Positions 1 through 5,927 of a DNA stretch of 19,066 nucleotides are shown in pieces. Within the stretch, counting starts at the first letter, position 1; each line of letters starts with the position of its first letter. The stretch lies in the NCBI GenBank assembly GCA_945862275.1, contig CAMAYA010000003.1:1-19066 (forward strand). The letters run 5' to 3'. The notes under the pieces were generated by a model that was not told the origin of the DNA, ran no database searches, and worked only from the letters and a program-made list of their open reading frames with translations. The DNA comes from Legionella genomosp. 1 (GTDB lineage Bacteria > Pseudomonadota > Gammaproteobacteria > Legionellales > Legionellaceae). Made by a program: the position numbers and the translations under genes.

Positions 1-320
1 CCCACTTGCGCGCCTTGCATGAGGCATGCATCTACATCGTATATTCGCCGACCCAGCGCCACACGAATGCGCGCCAATTTATCCAATTGGGTCATGCAAG
101 ATGCATCACACGCGGCGGGACGCCATAAAATCAAGCGCCATTTAGAATCGGCATTCAAGGCATTCATCACCAGCGGCGGGCGGATAAACTGCCCTTTATT
201 GGTGGTCGCCCCACTCAGCCAGTGGGGATGGAAGTACAAAAAATACGCGGACAACCCAGGTGCCGAAAACAAAAACACCAGTAATAATAAAATGACATAA
301 TAACGACGCGTGGGGCTCAT
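1..320 (-). CDS. SURF1-linked membrane-anchored CxxxC protein, C-terminus cut by window edge
   Basis: An open frame runs from an ATG at 320 to the window edge with no stop, giving the first 106 residues. Residues 8-28 form one hydrophobic segment (signal anchor), followed by a periplasmic part with a GQFIRPP stretch (43-49), an LILWRP strand (63-68) and a CDASC motif (Cys71, Cys75). This layout recalls the short SCO1-like proteins encoded beside SURF1, COX15 and COX10 in Legionella-type genomes, where a CxxxC pair could bind copper or act in thiol exchange during cytochrome c oxidase assembly; that role is inference. Its ATG overlaps the surf1 TGA as ATGA, so translation is probably coupled. 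The downstream end and the rest of the cox assembly genes would lie outside the window. The family assignment is by pattern only. Confidence 0.72.
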   Translation of the reverse strand, partial: MSPTRRYYVILLLLVFLFSAPGLSAYFLYFHPHWLSGATTNKGQFIRPPLVMNALNADSKWRLILWRPAACDASCMTQLDKLARIRVALGRRIYDVDACLMQGAQV

Positions 321-1027
321 AATTTTTTCTTCAAGTTTAAGGCGATAAATAGAATAAAAATAACCAAGGCTATCGCAAACCATTGCAATGCATAGCCATA
401 ATGACGCTCAGGAGGCATGGCCACAACGGCCCACTCGCGCACATACCCGAAGTCCGCTGATTTACTGAGGCGAATGATAAACGGATAAACAGATTTATGC
501 AAAAATTTGCTGATTAAATTTGCATCGACCCACTCAACCACTGCCAAATCAGTGCCTTTCTTTTCAAGCGCCTGACCTAAAAGCCATTGTTTGGTAGACG
601 GGTAATACACGCTACCCACCAATGAAACAACACCACGGGGCGTTTCTACCACGGGAAATTGCTGGCGTGTCACATCGGCCGGAACCCACCCCCGGTCTAC
701 TAGCACAATGCCGCCGCCGTTTAATTTCAGAGGAGATATGACATCATAGCCAAACTGGTGCTGATGGTGCTGATTGTCCAACAAAAAAATAGCTGGCAAA
801 AATTGGCCTTTCACGCGGAGTGGTTGATATTGGGCCGGTAATGGATGACTAGATACCCAAGATTGTGGGGATTGTTGTGTGAAGGCATTTAAGGCGGCAA
901 TCATTTGCTTTTTTTCACCGGCGCGTTCGAGTTGCCAGTAGCCTAAGCGCATGAATAGTGCCATTGCGAAGAGGGTTAGTAAAGTCATCGCCCAATGGGG
1001 TTTAAAAGAAACGTGGAATTTAAGCAT
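317..1027 (-). CDS. surf1: SURF1 family cytochrome oxidase assembly protein
   Basis: A complete SURF1/Shy1 protein of 236 residues, normal for bacteria. It has the two-helix topology of the family: a membrane segment at about 13-28 and another at about 213-231, with a periplasmic domain between. Signature stretches are RLGYWQLERAGEK (27-39), VLVDRGWVP (108-116) and PERHYGYALQWFAIA (206-220). Family members help insert or retain haem a in subunit I of the respiratory oxidase at the inner membrane. The gene overlaps the next one by ATGA. The ATG at 1027 is 3 bp after the stop of an AbiEii-type toxin gene, so its ribosome binding region lies inside that gene's tail (a weak GGG about 10 bases upstream) and no private promoter is possible in the gap. 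The N-terminus is full length, so the neighbour did not truncate it. Confidence 0.93.
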   Translation of the reverse strand: MLKFHVSFKPHWAMTLLTLFAMALFMRLGYWQLERAGEKKQMIAALNAFTQQSPQSWVSSHPLPAQYQPLRVKGQFLPAIFLLDNQHHQHQFGYDVISPLKLNGGGIVLVDRGWVPADVTRQQFPVVETPRGVVSLVGSVYYPSTKQWLLGQALEKKGTDLAVVEWVDANLISKFLHKSVYPFIIRLSKSADFGYVREWAVVAMPPERHYGYALQWFAIALVIFILFIALNLKKKL

Positions 1028-1030
1028 TGT

Positions 1031-1972
1031 TTATAACCCAGCCGCGTGGCTTTGAATGGTTGCAATTATCTTTTCAAACGGGGGTACCTCACCAAAATAA
1101 ATTTCAGTTTTTTTCTGGTAGAGAGCACTGAATTTAGCCATTTCGCCCTGAAGTGACAATTGAAATGCTGGATTTTTTGTTATGTCTGGTTCATCAAGCG
1201 TATCAAATTTTTCTATTTTATAGGTTTGATATTCTGGTGTTCGCAGAAATTTCTTTACACGCTCCGTATTAAGAAGCTGATAAACATCGTAATAGTGTCG
1301 GATGAAATTAACCGGTGATTCGATATTATTCTTCCTATTCACGCGATATTGGGTCGAAATAGCCTGCAATTTTTCAATGAGCGCATATTCAGGGAGAAAA
1401 CATTTTACACGATTTGCTTGATTGTTGATGATTTTCACGCCAGATAAAATGGCCTTCTCATAAGCCCACGAACTAATATTTCTAAAATCATAAGGCGTGG
1501 TTTTATCAAAACCAACCTTAAAAAGCACCCCCTCTTTCAATGCCATTAACGACGGAAAATGAGATGGATAGGTTCCTCGGATCCCCGCGCTGCACATCTT
1601 CGAAACATCATCAAATTCATGATCACGCCGAAAAATCAAATCAGGTATTTCTAATTGATTAGCCAGGCCGTCAAAAAATTTTCTCCTACTTTCAATGTGG
1701 TTTTCTTTATTGTGATTTTTTCCTGATTTCAGTTCAAGAGCCATGGGAGGATAAATTTGGATATCGATATCTTCACTAAAACGATGAATAATATCAAAGC
1801 CTTTCGACAAGGAGGTGCCACCTTTCAACTCAAAATCAAATCCTTGCTGTTGTAATCCCCAAAGGGCATGCATAACCCAATAATCTTTTTCAACAATACT
1901 GGGGTTAATCGCTTTTTCTTCTGAGACGACAAGGAATAATTCTTTGGAATCAGGCAGATCGTGTAAAAACAT
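1031..1972 (-). CDS. abiEii: AbiEii/AbiGii-family nucleotidyltransferase toxin
   Basis: A 313-residue protein of the AbiEii family (PF08843), the toxin half of type IV AbiE systems; characterised members act as nucleotidyltransferases that block growth and can cause abortive infection of phage. Visible family marks are IVEKDYWV (26-33), the nucleotidyltransferase core GGTSLSK (51-57) with the acidic pair in SEDIDI (Asp68 and Asp70), EYALIEKLQAIS (195-206) and RHYYDVYQLL (225-234). All key residues are present, so it may be active. It starts one base after the TGA of the AbiEi-like gene, with AGGA about 8 bases before the ATG, as in a coupled antitoxin-toxin pair. The base composition is visibly richer in A+T than that of the sugar operon, which fits a horizontally acquired module. 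It could work as a defence system or as a stabilising addiction module; the sequence does not decide between them. Confidence 0.9.
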   Translation of the reverse strand: MFLHDLPDSKELFLVVSEEKAINPSIVEKDYWVMHALWGLQQQGFDFELKGGTSLSKGFDIIHRFSEDIDIQIYPPMALELKSGKNHNKENHIESRRKFFDGLANQLEIPDLIFRRDHEFDDVSKMCSAGIRGTYPSHFPSLMALKEGVLFKVGFDKTTPYDFRNISSWAYEKAILSGVKIINNQANRVKCFLPEYALIEKLQAISTQYRVNRKNNIESPVNFIRHYYDVYQLLNTERVKKFLRTPEYQTYKIEKFDTLDEPDITKNPAFQLSLQGEMAKFSALYQKKTEIYFGEVPPFEKIIATIQSHAAGL

Positions 1973-1973
1973 T

Positions 1974-2594
1974 TCATATTCCTAACAGATTGATTATCAA
2001 TTTTTTTGTATGCACCTTCCCATATTTTTCTGCTAGCAGAAGCAATTGCGTAGGATCATAATCAGCTAGCTTTGTTTTAATGCTTGCTTCAAGATGACTG
2101 ACATCCTCCGTTAAGTACTTTGCATTGTTTAACAAATCAACCAATACAAATTCACGCGTTAATTTTGCGGGAAATCCGTTATTAGGCCGTCTAAAAGCAA
2201 ATGTTCTGCTGCCCAGTTTAACGTCCCCATGCCGCTCACTGTTATAAACAGCGACCTGATTATATAGCTGCGTCAAACCCAGCCCCAATGCGTTGTAGTC
2301 ATTCCACGAATACATAAGAAACGGTTTTTTCAAAAAAGCGCCCACCAATGCTTCGTCTGATGGAGGCAACAACCCAAACCGTGAGACGTTGGGTTTATAA
2401 TAGAGCCCTGGCGCTGGTTTTTTTAATTTATTTTGAGCCACCAAGGCTATTAAGTCTCTATCCAAATTATTTGAATAGGGCAACAGACCGACTCTCCGAT
2501 AAACAACACCGGATTTCATGTGTGAAAGAACATTGTCACGCTTTAGTGTTTTCATGATTACATCATATGCAATAAATGTATTAATAGCAAACAT
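1974..2594 (-). CDS. AbiEi/DUF6088-like antitoxin partner
   Basis: A 206-residue protein immediately upstream of the AbiEii toxin gene, in the position of the AbiEi antitoxin. The stretch GLYYKPNVSRFGLLPPSDEAL (about residues 63-83) resembles the start of DUF6088/AbiEi-like proteins, which carry an N-terminal winged helix and often repress their own operon. Starts are uncertain: the ATG at 2594 gives the longest frame, 5 bp after the preceding small stop, but has no clear Shine-Dalgarno; residue 14 (ATG at 2555, beginning MKTLKRDN) looks closer to the usual family start, also without a strong site. The assignment to the AbiEi side rests on partner order plus the similarity described; whether it neutralises the toxin is inference. 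The gene is A+T-rich, like the toxin gene. Confidence 0.78.
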   Translation of the reverse strand: MFAINTFIAYDVIMKTLKRDNVLSHMKSGVVYRRVGLLPYSNNLDRDLIALVAQNKLKKPAPGLYYKPNVSRFGLLPPSDEALVGAFLKKPFLMYSWNDYNALGLGLTQLYNQVAVYNSERHGDVKLGSRTFAFRRPNNGFPAKLTREFVLVDLLNNAKYLTEDVSHLEASIKTKLADYDPTQLLLLAEKYGKVHTKKLIINLLGI

Positions 2595-2599
2595 TTTTA

Positions 2600-2737
2600 T
2601 TAAAAATTCATGTAAATATTAGTGTCTGCAGGCAACTGTTTCATCAGCTTTCGATCGAGACGCAGTCGCCCCATGGGAAGCTTGATTGTTCCTCTGATGT
2701 AATAGACATGAATAACCGCAATGGTTTGAACACTCAT
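2600..2737 (-). pseudogene. hipA remnant, N-terminal stump only (45 codons)
   Basis: A 45-codon frame starts at an ATG that overlaps the TGA of the HTH gene as ATGA and is preceded by an AGAGGA Shine-Dalgarno, the usual hipB-hipA junction. Its beginning (MSVQTIAVIHVYY, then LPMGRLRLDRKL at about 20-31) resembles the first beta strands of the short HipA-type kinase N-terminal domain. It then ends at a TAA 5 bp before the longest AbiEi start. Everything needed for the kinase (ATP loop, catalytic Asp) is missing, so no toxin activity is expected. The reading is that a hipBA pair was cut here and an AbiE-type module now occupies the space. It may be no more than a leader peptide that couples translation into the AbiEi gene. 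The similarity is short, hence moderate confidence. Confidence 0.5.
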
Positions 2738-2943
2738 TGACGTCCTCTTTTGCGCATTTTATCGTTTAACAATTCATCAAGCGAGATCAATCCCGCTCTC
2801 TCAAATTTCTTAATCACCCCATAACTAACGCCTGAACGCTCTGACAACGTTTTTTGACTTAAATTCAGCGACAGTCGCTTGGCCTGTGCCTGCTTCGCAA
2901 TGTGGTCAGCCATATCATGCGGAGTGACAAGAAATACAGACAT
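2734..2943 (-). CDS. HipB-like XRE helix-turn-helix regulator, shortened
   Basis: A small XRE-type DNA-binding protein. The frame can begin at 2970, but the ATG at 2943 (MSVFLVTPHDMAD) has a good AAAGGA site 7 bases ahead and leaves the promoter palindrome outside the coding region, so this start is chosen (69 residues). The helix-turn-helix spans about residues 22-46 in this numbering (LSLNLSQKTLSERSGVSYG, then IKKFERAG). HipB-like antitoxins of this type normally run near 100 residues: after ISLESLL there is a further helix region and then a basic tail such as SLDELL...RKRGRK. Here ISLDELL joins straight to a KMRKRGRQ tail, which suggests an in-frame internal deletion of about 30 codons between two similar SL-acidic-LL stretches. 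DNA binding may survive; dimerisation and kinase binding are doubtful. It is divergent from mutM. Confidence 0.75.
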   Translation of the reverse strand: MSVFLVTPHDMADHIAKQAQAKRLSLNLSQKTLSERSGVSYGVIKKFERAGLISLDELLNDKMRKRGRQ

Positions 2944-2954
2944 TAAGGTGTCCT

Positions 2955-2979
2955 TTATATTGAATTTCATGCAATATAA
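2955..2979. promoter_or_regulatory. Inverted repeat, likely HTH operator
   Basis: A perfect inverted repeat TTATATTG - 9 bases - CAATATAA lies at 2955-2962 and 2972-2979, in the gap between the divergent HTH gene and mutM. It sits immediately downstream of the proposed minus-strand -10 box, over the expected transcription start, which is where an autorepressor would bind. HipB operators are also short palindromic arms with an 8-base spacer, so the geometry is plausible for a HipB-like protein. The role is inferred; the repeat itself is plain in the sequence. Confidence 0.55.
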
Positions 2980-2982
2980 GTT

Positions 2983-3010
2983 GTTATAGTAGCCACTAAA
3001 ATAAAATCAA
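2983..3010 (-). promoter_or_regulatory. Sigma-70-like promoter of the HTH/AbiE block
   Basis: On the minus strand TTGATT (3010-3005) and TATAAC (2988-2983) are 16 bases apart, matching the -35 and -10 consensus at 4/6 and 5/6. Transcription would start near 2976, inside the inverted repeat, and run into the HTH gene and probably on through the AbiE genes to surf1. A weaker plus-strand candidate for mutM (TTGAAT 2960-2965, TATAGT 2985-2990, 19-base spacing) overlaps it. Confidence 0.45.
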
Positions 3011-3023
3011 GGGGCTTTGTCTA

Positions 3024-3851
3024 ATGCCTGAATTACCTGAAGTTGAAACCGTCCTGCATGGTTTAAAACCCCATATTGAAGGGGCCATTATTCAAGATGT
3101 TGTGGTTCGTCATTATCAATTGCGCTGGCCCATACCATCTACATTGCAAGAAAATTTAAGACAACAGCCAGTAGGTCAATTATCACGCCGTGGAAAATAT
3201 CTACTGATGCCGCTCAAGACTGGCACGCTCATCATGCACTTGGGTATGTCGGGTAGCTTGCGCATCGTGACCCTCGCCACGCCGCTAAAACCGCATGATC
3301 ATGTGGATATCATTTTTTCTGAAAAAACCATTCTCCGCTACTCCGATCCACGGCGTTTTGGTGCGTTGTTATGGACCGATGAGAATCCTTACCACCATGT
3401 GCGGCTTAAATCATTAGGAGTAGAACCGCTTGACCTGCTTTTCACGGCGCAATACCTCATGCAGAAAGCTGCCTCTCGTCGCATTGCCATCAAGTCATTT
3501 ATCATGGATAACAAGGTGGTGGTTGGTATTGGCAATATTTATGCGGCAGAGGCATTATTCTTTGCACGCATTCACCCAGCCACACCTGCAGGTTTATTGA
3601 CACATGCAGAATACCAAACCTTGGTGGAAACCATTAAAAAGGTATTGCAATCCGCCATTGAACAAGGCGGAACGACTATCAAAGACTTCGTAAATAGCGA
3701 AGGGAAACCAGGCTATTTCACGCAACAACTAGCTGTTTATGGGCGAGCCGGATTGCATTGCATCCGATGCCAAGCGCCCTTGCAATCGTTCAAATTGGGT
3801 GCGCGCAGCACCGTGTTTTGTGCTCATTGCCAGTCACCAGTTAAAGCTTAA
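3024..3851 (+). CDS. mutM: Formamidopyrimidine-DNA glycosylase (Fpg/MutM)
   Basis: A complete 275-residue Fpg that removes 8-oxoguanine and formamidopyrimidines from DNA and nicks the abasic site by beta,delta-elimination. The N-terminus is the family signature PELPEVET: Pro2 (the catalytic amine after Met removal) and Glu3, with Lys58 in RRGKYLL. The helix-two-turn-helix is VVVGIGNIYAAEALF (165-179), and the C-terminal zinc finger has Cys246, Cys249, Cys266 and Cys269 with Arg261 in LGARST between them. AAGGGG at 3009-3014 lies 9 bases ahead of the ATG. It is the only gene on the plus strand between two minus-strand blocks, divergent from the HTH gene, and its TAA overlaps the stop of the converging acetyltransferase gene by 4 bp. 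Nothing is missing. Confidence 0.97.
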   Translation: MPELPEVETVLHGLKPHIEGAIIQDVVVRHYQLRWPIPSTLQENLRQQPVGQLSRRGKYLLMPLKTGTLIMHLGMSGSLRIVTLATPLKPHDHVDIIFSEKTILRYSDPRRFGALLWTDENPYHHVRLKSLGVEPLDLLFTAQYLMQKAASRRIAIKSFIMDNKVVVGIGNIYAAEALFFARIHPATPAGLLTHAEYQTLVETIKKVLQSAIEQGGTTIKDFVNSEGKPGYFTQQLAVYGRAGLHCIRCQAPLQSFKLGARSTVFCAHCQSPVKA

Positions 3852-4498
3852 AAAAAATCGTGCCGATTATCCCGGCTATTCGTCTTGATTTGATTGGCCG
3901 GGTATAAACCCACCACAACGGAATGGCTAGACACATCCAGGTTCCTCAGAAACGAATGCGCCGCAATGGAGACGTTATTGCCAATGCAGCATTGGCCTAT
4001 CACGGAACATTTAGAATATAAAACGCAGCCGTCACCAAAACTCGGGTATATCCCCGCGATATCGGCCCCTACGGTGACATTCTGATAGACAACCAAAAAA
4101 TCAGCGTAAGTTGCATTGCCTAAAATGGTGCCTATGGGATGAACGAATAAAAACACGTCGGGCAGTGCGATGGAGTAAAACGCATCCAGTCCGTGAAGGG
4201 CCTTATTCAATAGAAATGCCTTTTCAGCCAGTGGTGTAAACCCTTGTCGCCAGGCTTCATTGGAAAGAAAATATAAAAACATAGCGTAATGATCAGAATT
4301 CAAATGATGAAAACGTGCCTGGCCGTTCTCAATATAATATTTTTTATGGATCTGAGAGAAACAATGATCCATGCGTTTGATAACGCTGGATAAGATATGA
4401 GTTAAACCGCCCATCACATGTTGCCCATCGGGATAAAACGTATCTAGCTGCTTTGCCACGTAGGCAATCAACGCGGGTTGTTCAAGCGATAGATTCAT
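3848..4498 (-). CDS. CysE-like left-handed beta-helix acetyltransferase
   Basis: The last gene of the sugar operon, 216 residues, overlapping hisF2 by ATGA. The N-terminal 115 residues are mainly helical, as in serine acetyltransferases, and the second half shows hexapeptide-repeat character: HPIGTILGNATYADFLVVYQ (120-139), NVTVG (140-144), GNNVSIAAHSFL (173-184). His120 matches the catalytic His of the HPxG motif in CysE-type enzymes, so acetyl-CoA-dependent O- or N-acetylation is expected. Because it is coupled to a surface-sugar amidation gene rather than to cysteine genes, a sugar or modified-sugar substrate is more likely than serine, but this cannot be proved from sequence. It ends 4 bp into the mutM stop, with no room for a separate terminator between the genes. 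Confidence 0.75.
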   Translation of the reverse strand: MNLSLEQPALIAYVAKQLDTFYPDGQHVMGGLTHILSSVIKRMDHCFSQIHKKYYIENGQARFHHLNSDHYAMFLYFLSNEAWRQGFTPLAEKAFLLNKALHGLDAFYSIALPDVFLFVHPIGTILGNATYADFLVVYQNVTVGADIAGIYPSFGDGCVLYSKCSVIGQCCIGNNVSIAAHSFLRNLDVSSHSVVVGLYPANQIKTNSRDNRHDFF

Positions 4499-5310
4499 TT
4501 GGTTAGCTTCATGGGGATGCCCTGATTTAATAAATAGGAACGCGCGCGAATGGGGTTGTTGTCGCCGAAATGAAACAAACTGGCGCAGGCCACCGCATCC
4601 ACATGGGCCTCTTTAAACGCGTCTACAAGGTGCATGAACGTGCCTGCACCGCCTGCTACAATCAGCGGTCGATCGGTATATCCCTTCACCTCGTTGACCA
4701 CCGCCAAATCATAACCGCTCATCATGCCATCGTTGCCAATGGCGTGAACCAAGAATTCGCCGGCTCCTCGTTCAGTCATGTCAAGTACAACGTCGCGCAG
4801 CGTGCGTGGGGATGGTTGGGTTCCGCAATGGGTGTGTAGGGCGTAGTTGCCCTCATCCGCCCTGCGGGCACCTTCTCCCGTAAACGGGAGAAGGGAGCTT
4901 GTTTTCTTTTTAACATCTAAGCCTACCACGATGCATTGGCGGCCAAATAAGGTGGCGGCGCGGTTAATGAGATCAGGATCAGTGAACGCCGCGGTTGTAA
5001 TCGCTACTTTATCCGCACCCGCTAGCAATAAGCGCTGAATTTTTTCCACCGAATCAATGCCACCGCCTACGGTTAATGGCATGAAACACTCAGCAGCTAC
5101 GCGCTTGACCGTTGCTTCCAGCACCTCAAACGAGCTGCCTGCTCGATTGGCATCAATGTCTAAGAAAAACAGTTCATCGGCATTTTGTGCATTGTATATT
5201 CTTGCGGCCGATACCGGATCGCCTGTGTCGCGAAACTGGATAAATTGCTTTCCTTTAACCATGCGTGCATTGCTCAATAACAGCATGGGAATGATTCGTT
5301 TTTTTAACAT
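4495..5310 (-). CDS. hisF: HisF2-type ammonia-channel subunit of the sugar amidotransferase
   Basis: A HisF-like beta/alpha barrel of the surface-sugar type (HisF2/WbuZ), expected to carry ammonia made by HisH to the WbpG-like enzyme. The ATG at 5310 (MLKKRIIPMLLL) is preferred over 5322 because it aligns with relatives and has GGGA upstream; it overlaps hisH by 7 bp. Barrel marks are TVGGGIDSVEKI (84-95, numbered from 5322), GLDVKK (134-139), GAGEFL (186-191) and VAGGAGTF (222-229). The first catalytic Asp of true HisF (IIPCLDV) is replaced by Leu (IIPMLLL), so histidine cyclase activity is unlikely. Residues about 141-158 (TSSLLPFTGEGARRADEG) are foreign to the family and are encoded by a palindromic repeat element inserted in frame after the Asp136 strand. 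Confidence 0.88.
   Translation of the reverse strand: MLKKRIIPMLLLSNARMVKGKQFIQFRDTGDPVSAARIYNAQNADELFFLDIDANRAGSSFEVLEATVKRVAAECFMPLTVGGGIDSVEKIQRLLLAGADKVAITTAAFTDPDLINRAATLFGRQCIVVGLDVKKKTSSLLPFTGEGARRADEGNYALHTHCGTQPSPRTLRDVVLDMTERGAGEFLVHAIGNDGMMSGYDLAVVNEVKGYTDRPLIVAGGAGTFMHLVDAFKEAHVDAVACASLFHFGDNNPIRARSYLLNQGIPMKLTK
4851..4894. repeat. REP-like palindromic element inserted in frame inside hisF2
   Basis: Within hisF2 there is a perfect hairpin, CCTTCTCCCGT (4871-4881), two-base loop, ACGGGAGAAGG (4884-4894), preceded by a smaller one, GCCC-TGC-GGGC (4859-4869), and by CCTCATCC at 4851-4858. Elements reading CCCTCATCCGCCC...GGGC..CTTCTCCCG...CGGGAGAAG are familiar as dispersed palindromic repeats between genes in many proteobacteria. 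Here the unit keeps the reading frame and adds about 16 residues (LLPFTGEGARRADEG and flanks) at a loop where relatives have two or three. Exact borders cannot be set without another copy. Confidence 0.72.
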
Positions 5311-5927
5311 GTGCCATCCCATTCACAAAAATTCTCAATCAATAAGAGCCCATTGTCTTGGCTCTTTTCGGGATGAAATTGAATGCCTATCACGTTTTGG
5401 TTGACCACAATCGCCGGAAAAAACGTGCCATAATCAGTGTATGCCAACACGTTTTCCTCGTCTGTCGCACTGAAAAAATAGGAATGCACAAAATAAAAAT
5501 CAACGTGTTTTTTAACTTGATTGAATAGTGGGTGGTCGGCATTAAAAGTCAGTGAATTCCAACCCACATGCGGCACAGGCAGCGGGGGCACATCAAGCAG
5601 TTTGACATGGCCCTTGATCAAACCCAGTCCAAATGTCTGCTCGCCTTCATCGCCTTTTTCAGACAGAATTTGCATGCCCAAACAAATGCCTAACAGAGGC
5701 TTGTCCTTTTGCGCGTGCTCGATGATGGCCACATCCAGCCCCTGGTTTGTTAGCTTTGACATTGCATTGGCATAAGAGCCCACGCCAGGAATAATTAGAT
5801 GCGAGCAAGATTGAATGGCTTCTGGCTGATTGACTATTTCAGCATCAAGACCTAAGTGCACAAGCGCGTTATACACGGAATGGATATTGCCCATGCCGTA
5901 ATCCAATATGCCGATTTTTTTGTTCAT
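5304..5927 (-). CDS. hisH: HisH2-type glutamine amidotransferase subunit
   Basis: A class-I glutaminase of 207 residues that splits glutamine and passes ammonia to its HisF partner. It starts GILDYGMGNIHSV (6-18), has the nucleophile elbow GICLGMQ with Cys82, and the His185/Glu187 pair in GIQFHPEKS, so the catalytic triad is complete. It overlaps hisF2 downstream and is ATGA-coupled to the upstream glycosyltransferase-like gene. No other histidine genes are nearby; with a WbpG-like amidotransferase two genes upstream it belongs to the HisH2-HisF2-WbpG system that turns an N-acetyl into an acetamidino group on surface sugars, as described for Pseudomonas aeruginosa O-antigen. The protein is otherwise indistinguishable by eye from a biosynthetic HisH, so the role comes from context. 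Confidence 0.9.
   Translation of the reverse strand: MNKKIGILDYGMGNIHSVYNALVHLGLDAEIVNQPEAIQSCSHLIIPGVGSYANAMSKLTNQGLDVAIIEHAQKDKPLLGICLGMQILSEKGDEGEQTFGLGLIKGHVKLLDVPPLPVPHVGWNSLTFNADHPLFNQVKKHVDFYFVHSYFFSATDEENVLAYTDYGTFFPAIVVNQNVIGIQFHPEKSQDNGLLLIENFCEWDGTC

Noticed and set aside
19..300. Plus-strand open frame of 93 codons at the window start
   Set aside because: The opposite strand carries the hydrophobic anchor and CxxxC protein coupled to surf1, which is the better gene.
4871..4894. The hisF2 hairpin as an intrinsic terminator
   Set aside because: No T-run follows it on either strand, and the coding frame continues through it with conserved HisF residues after it.
4495..5927. Histidine biosynthesis HisH-HisF
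   Set aside because: No other his genes, loss of the first catalytic Asp in HisF, and a WbpG-like amidotransferase in the same operon point to surface-sugar amidation.
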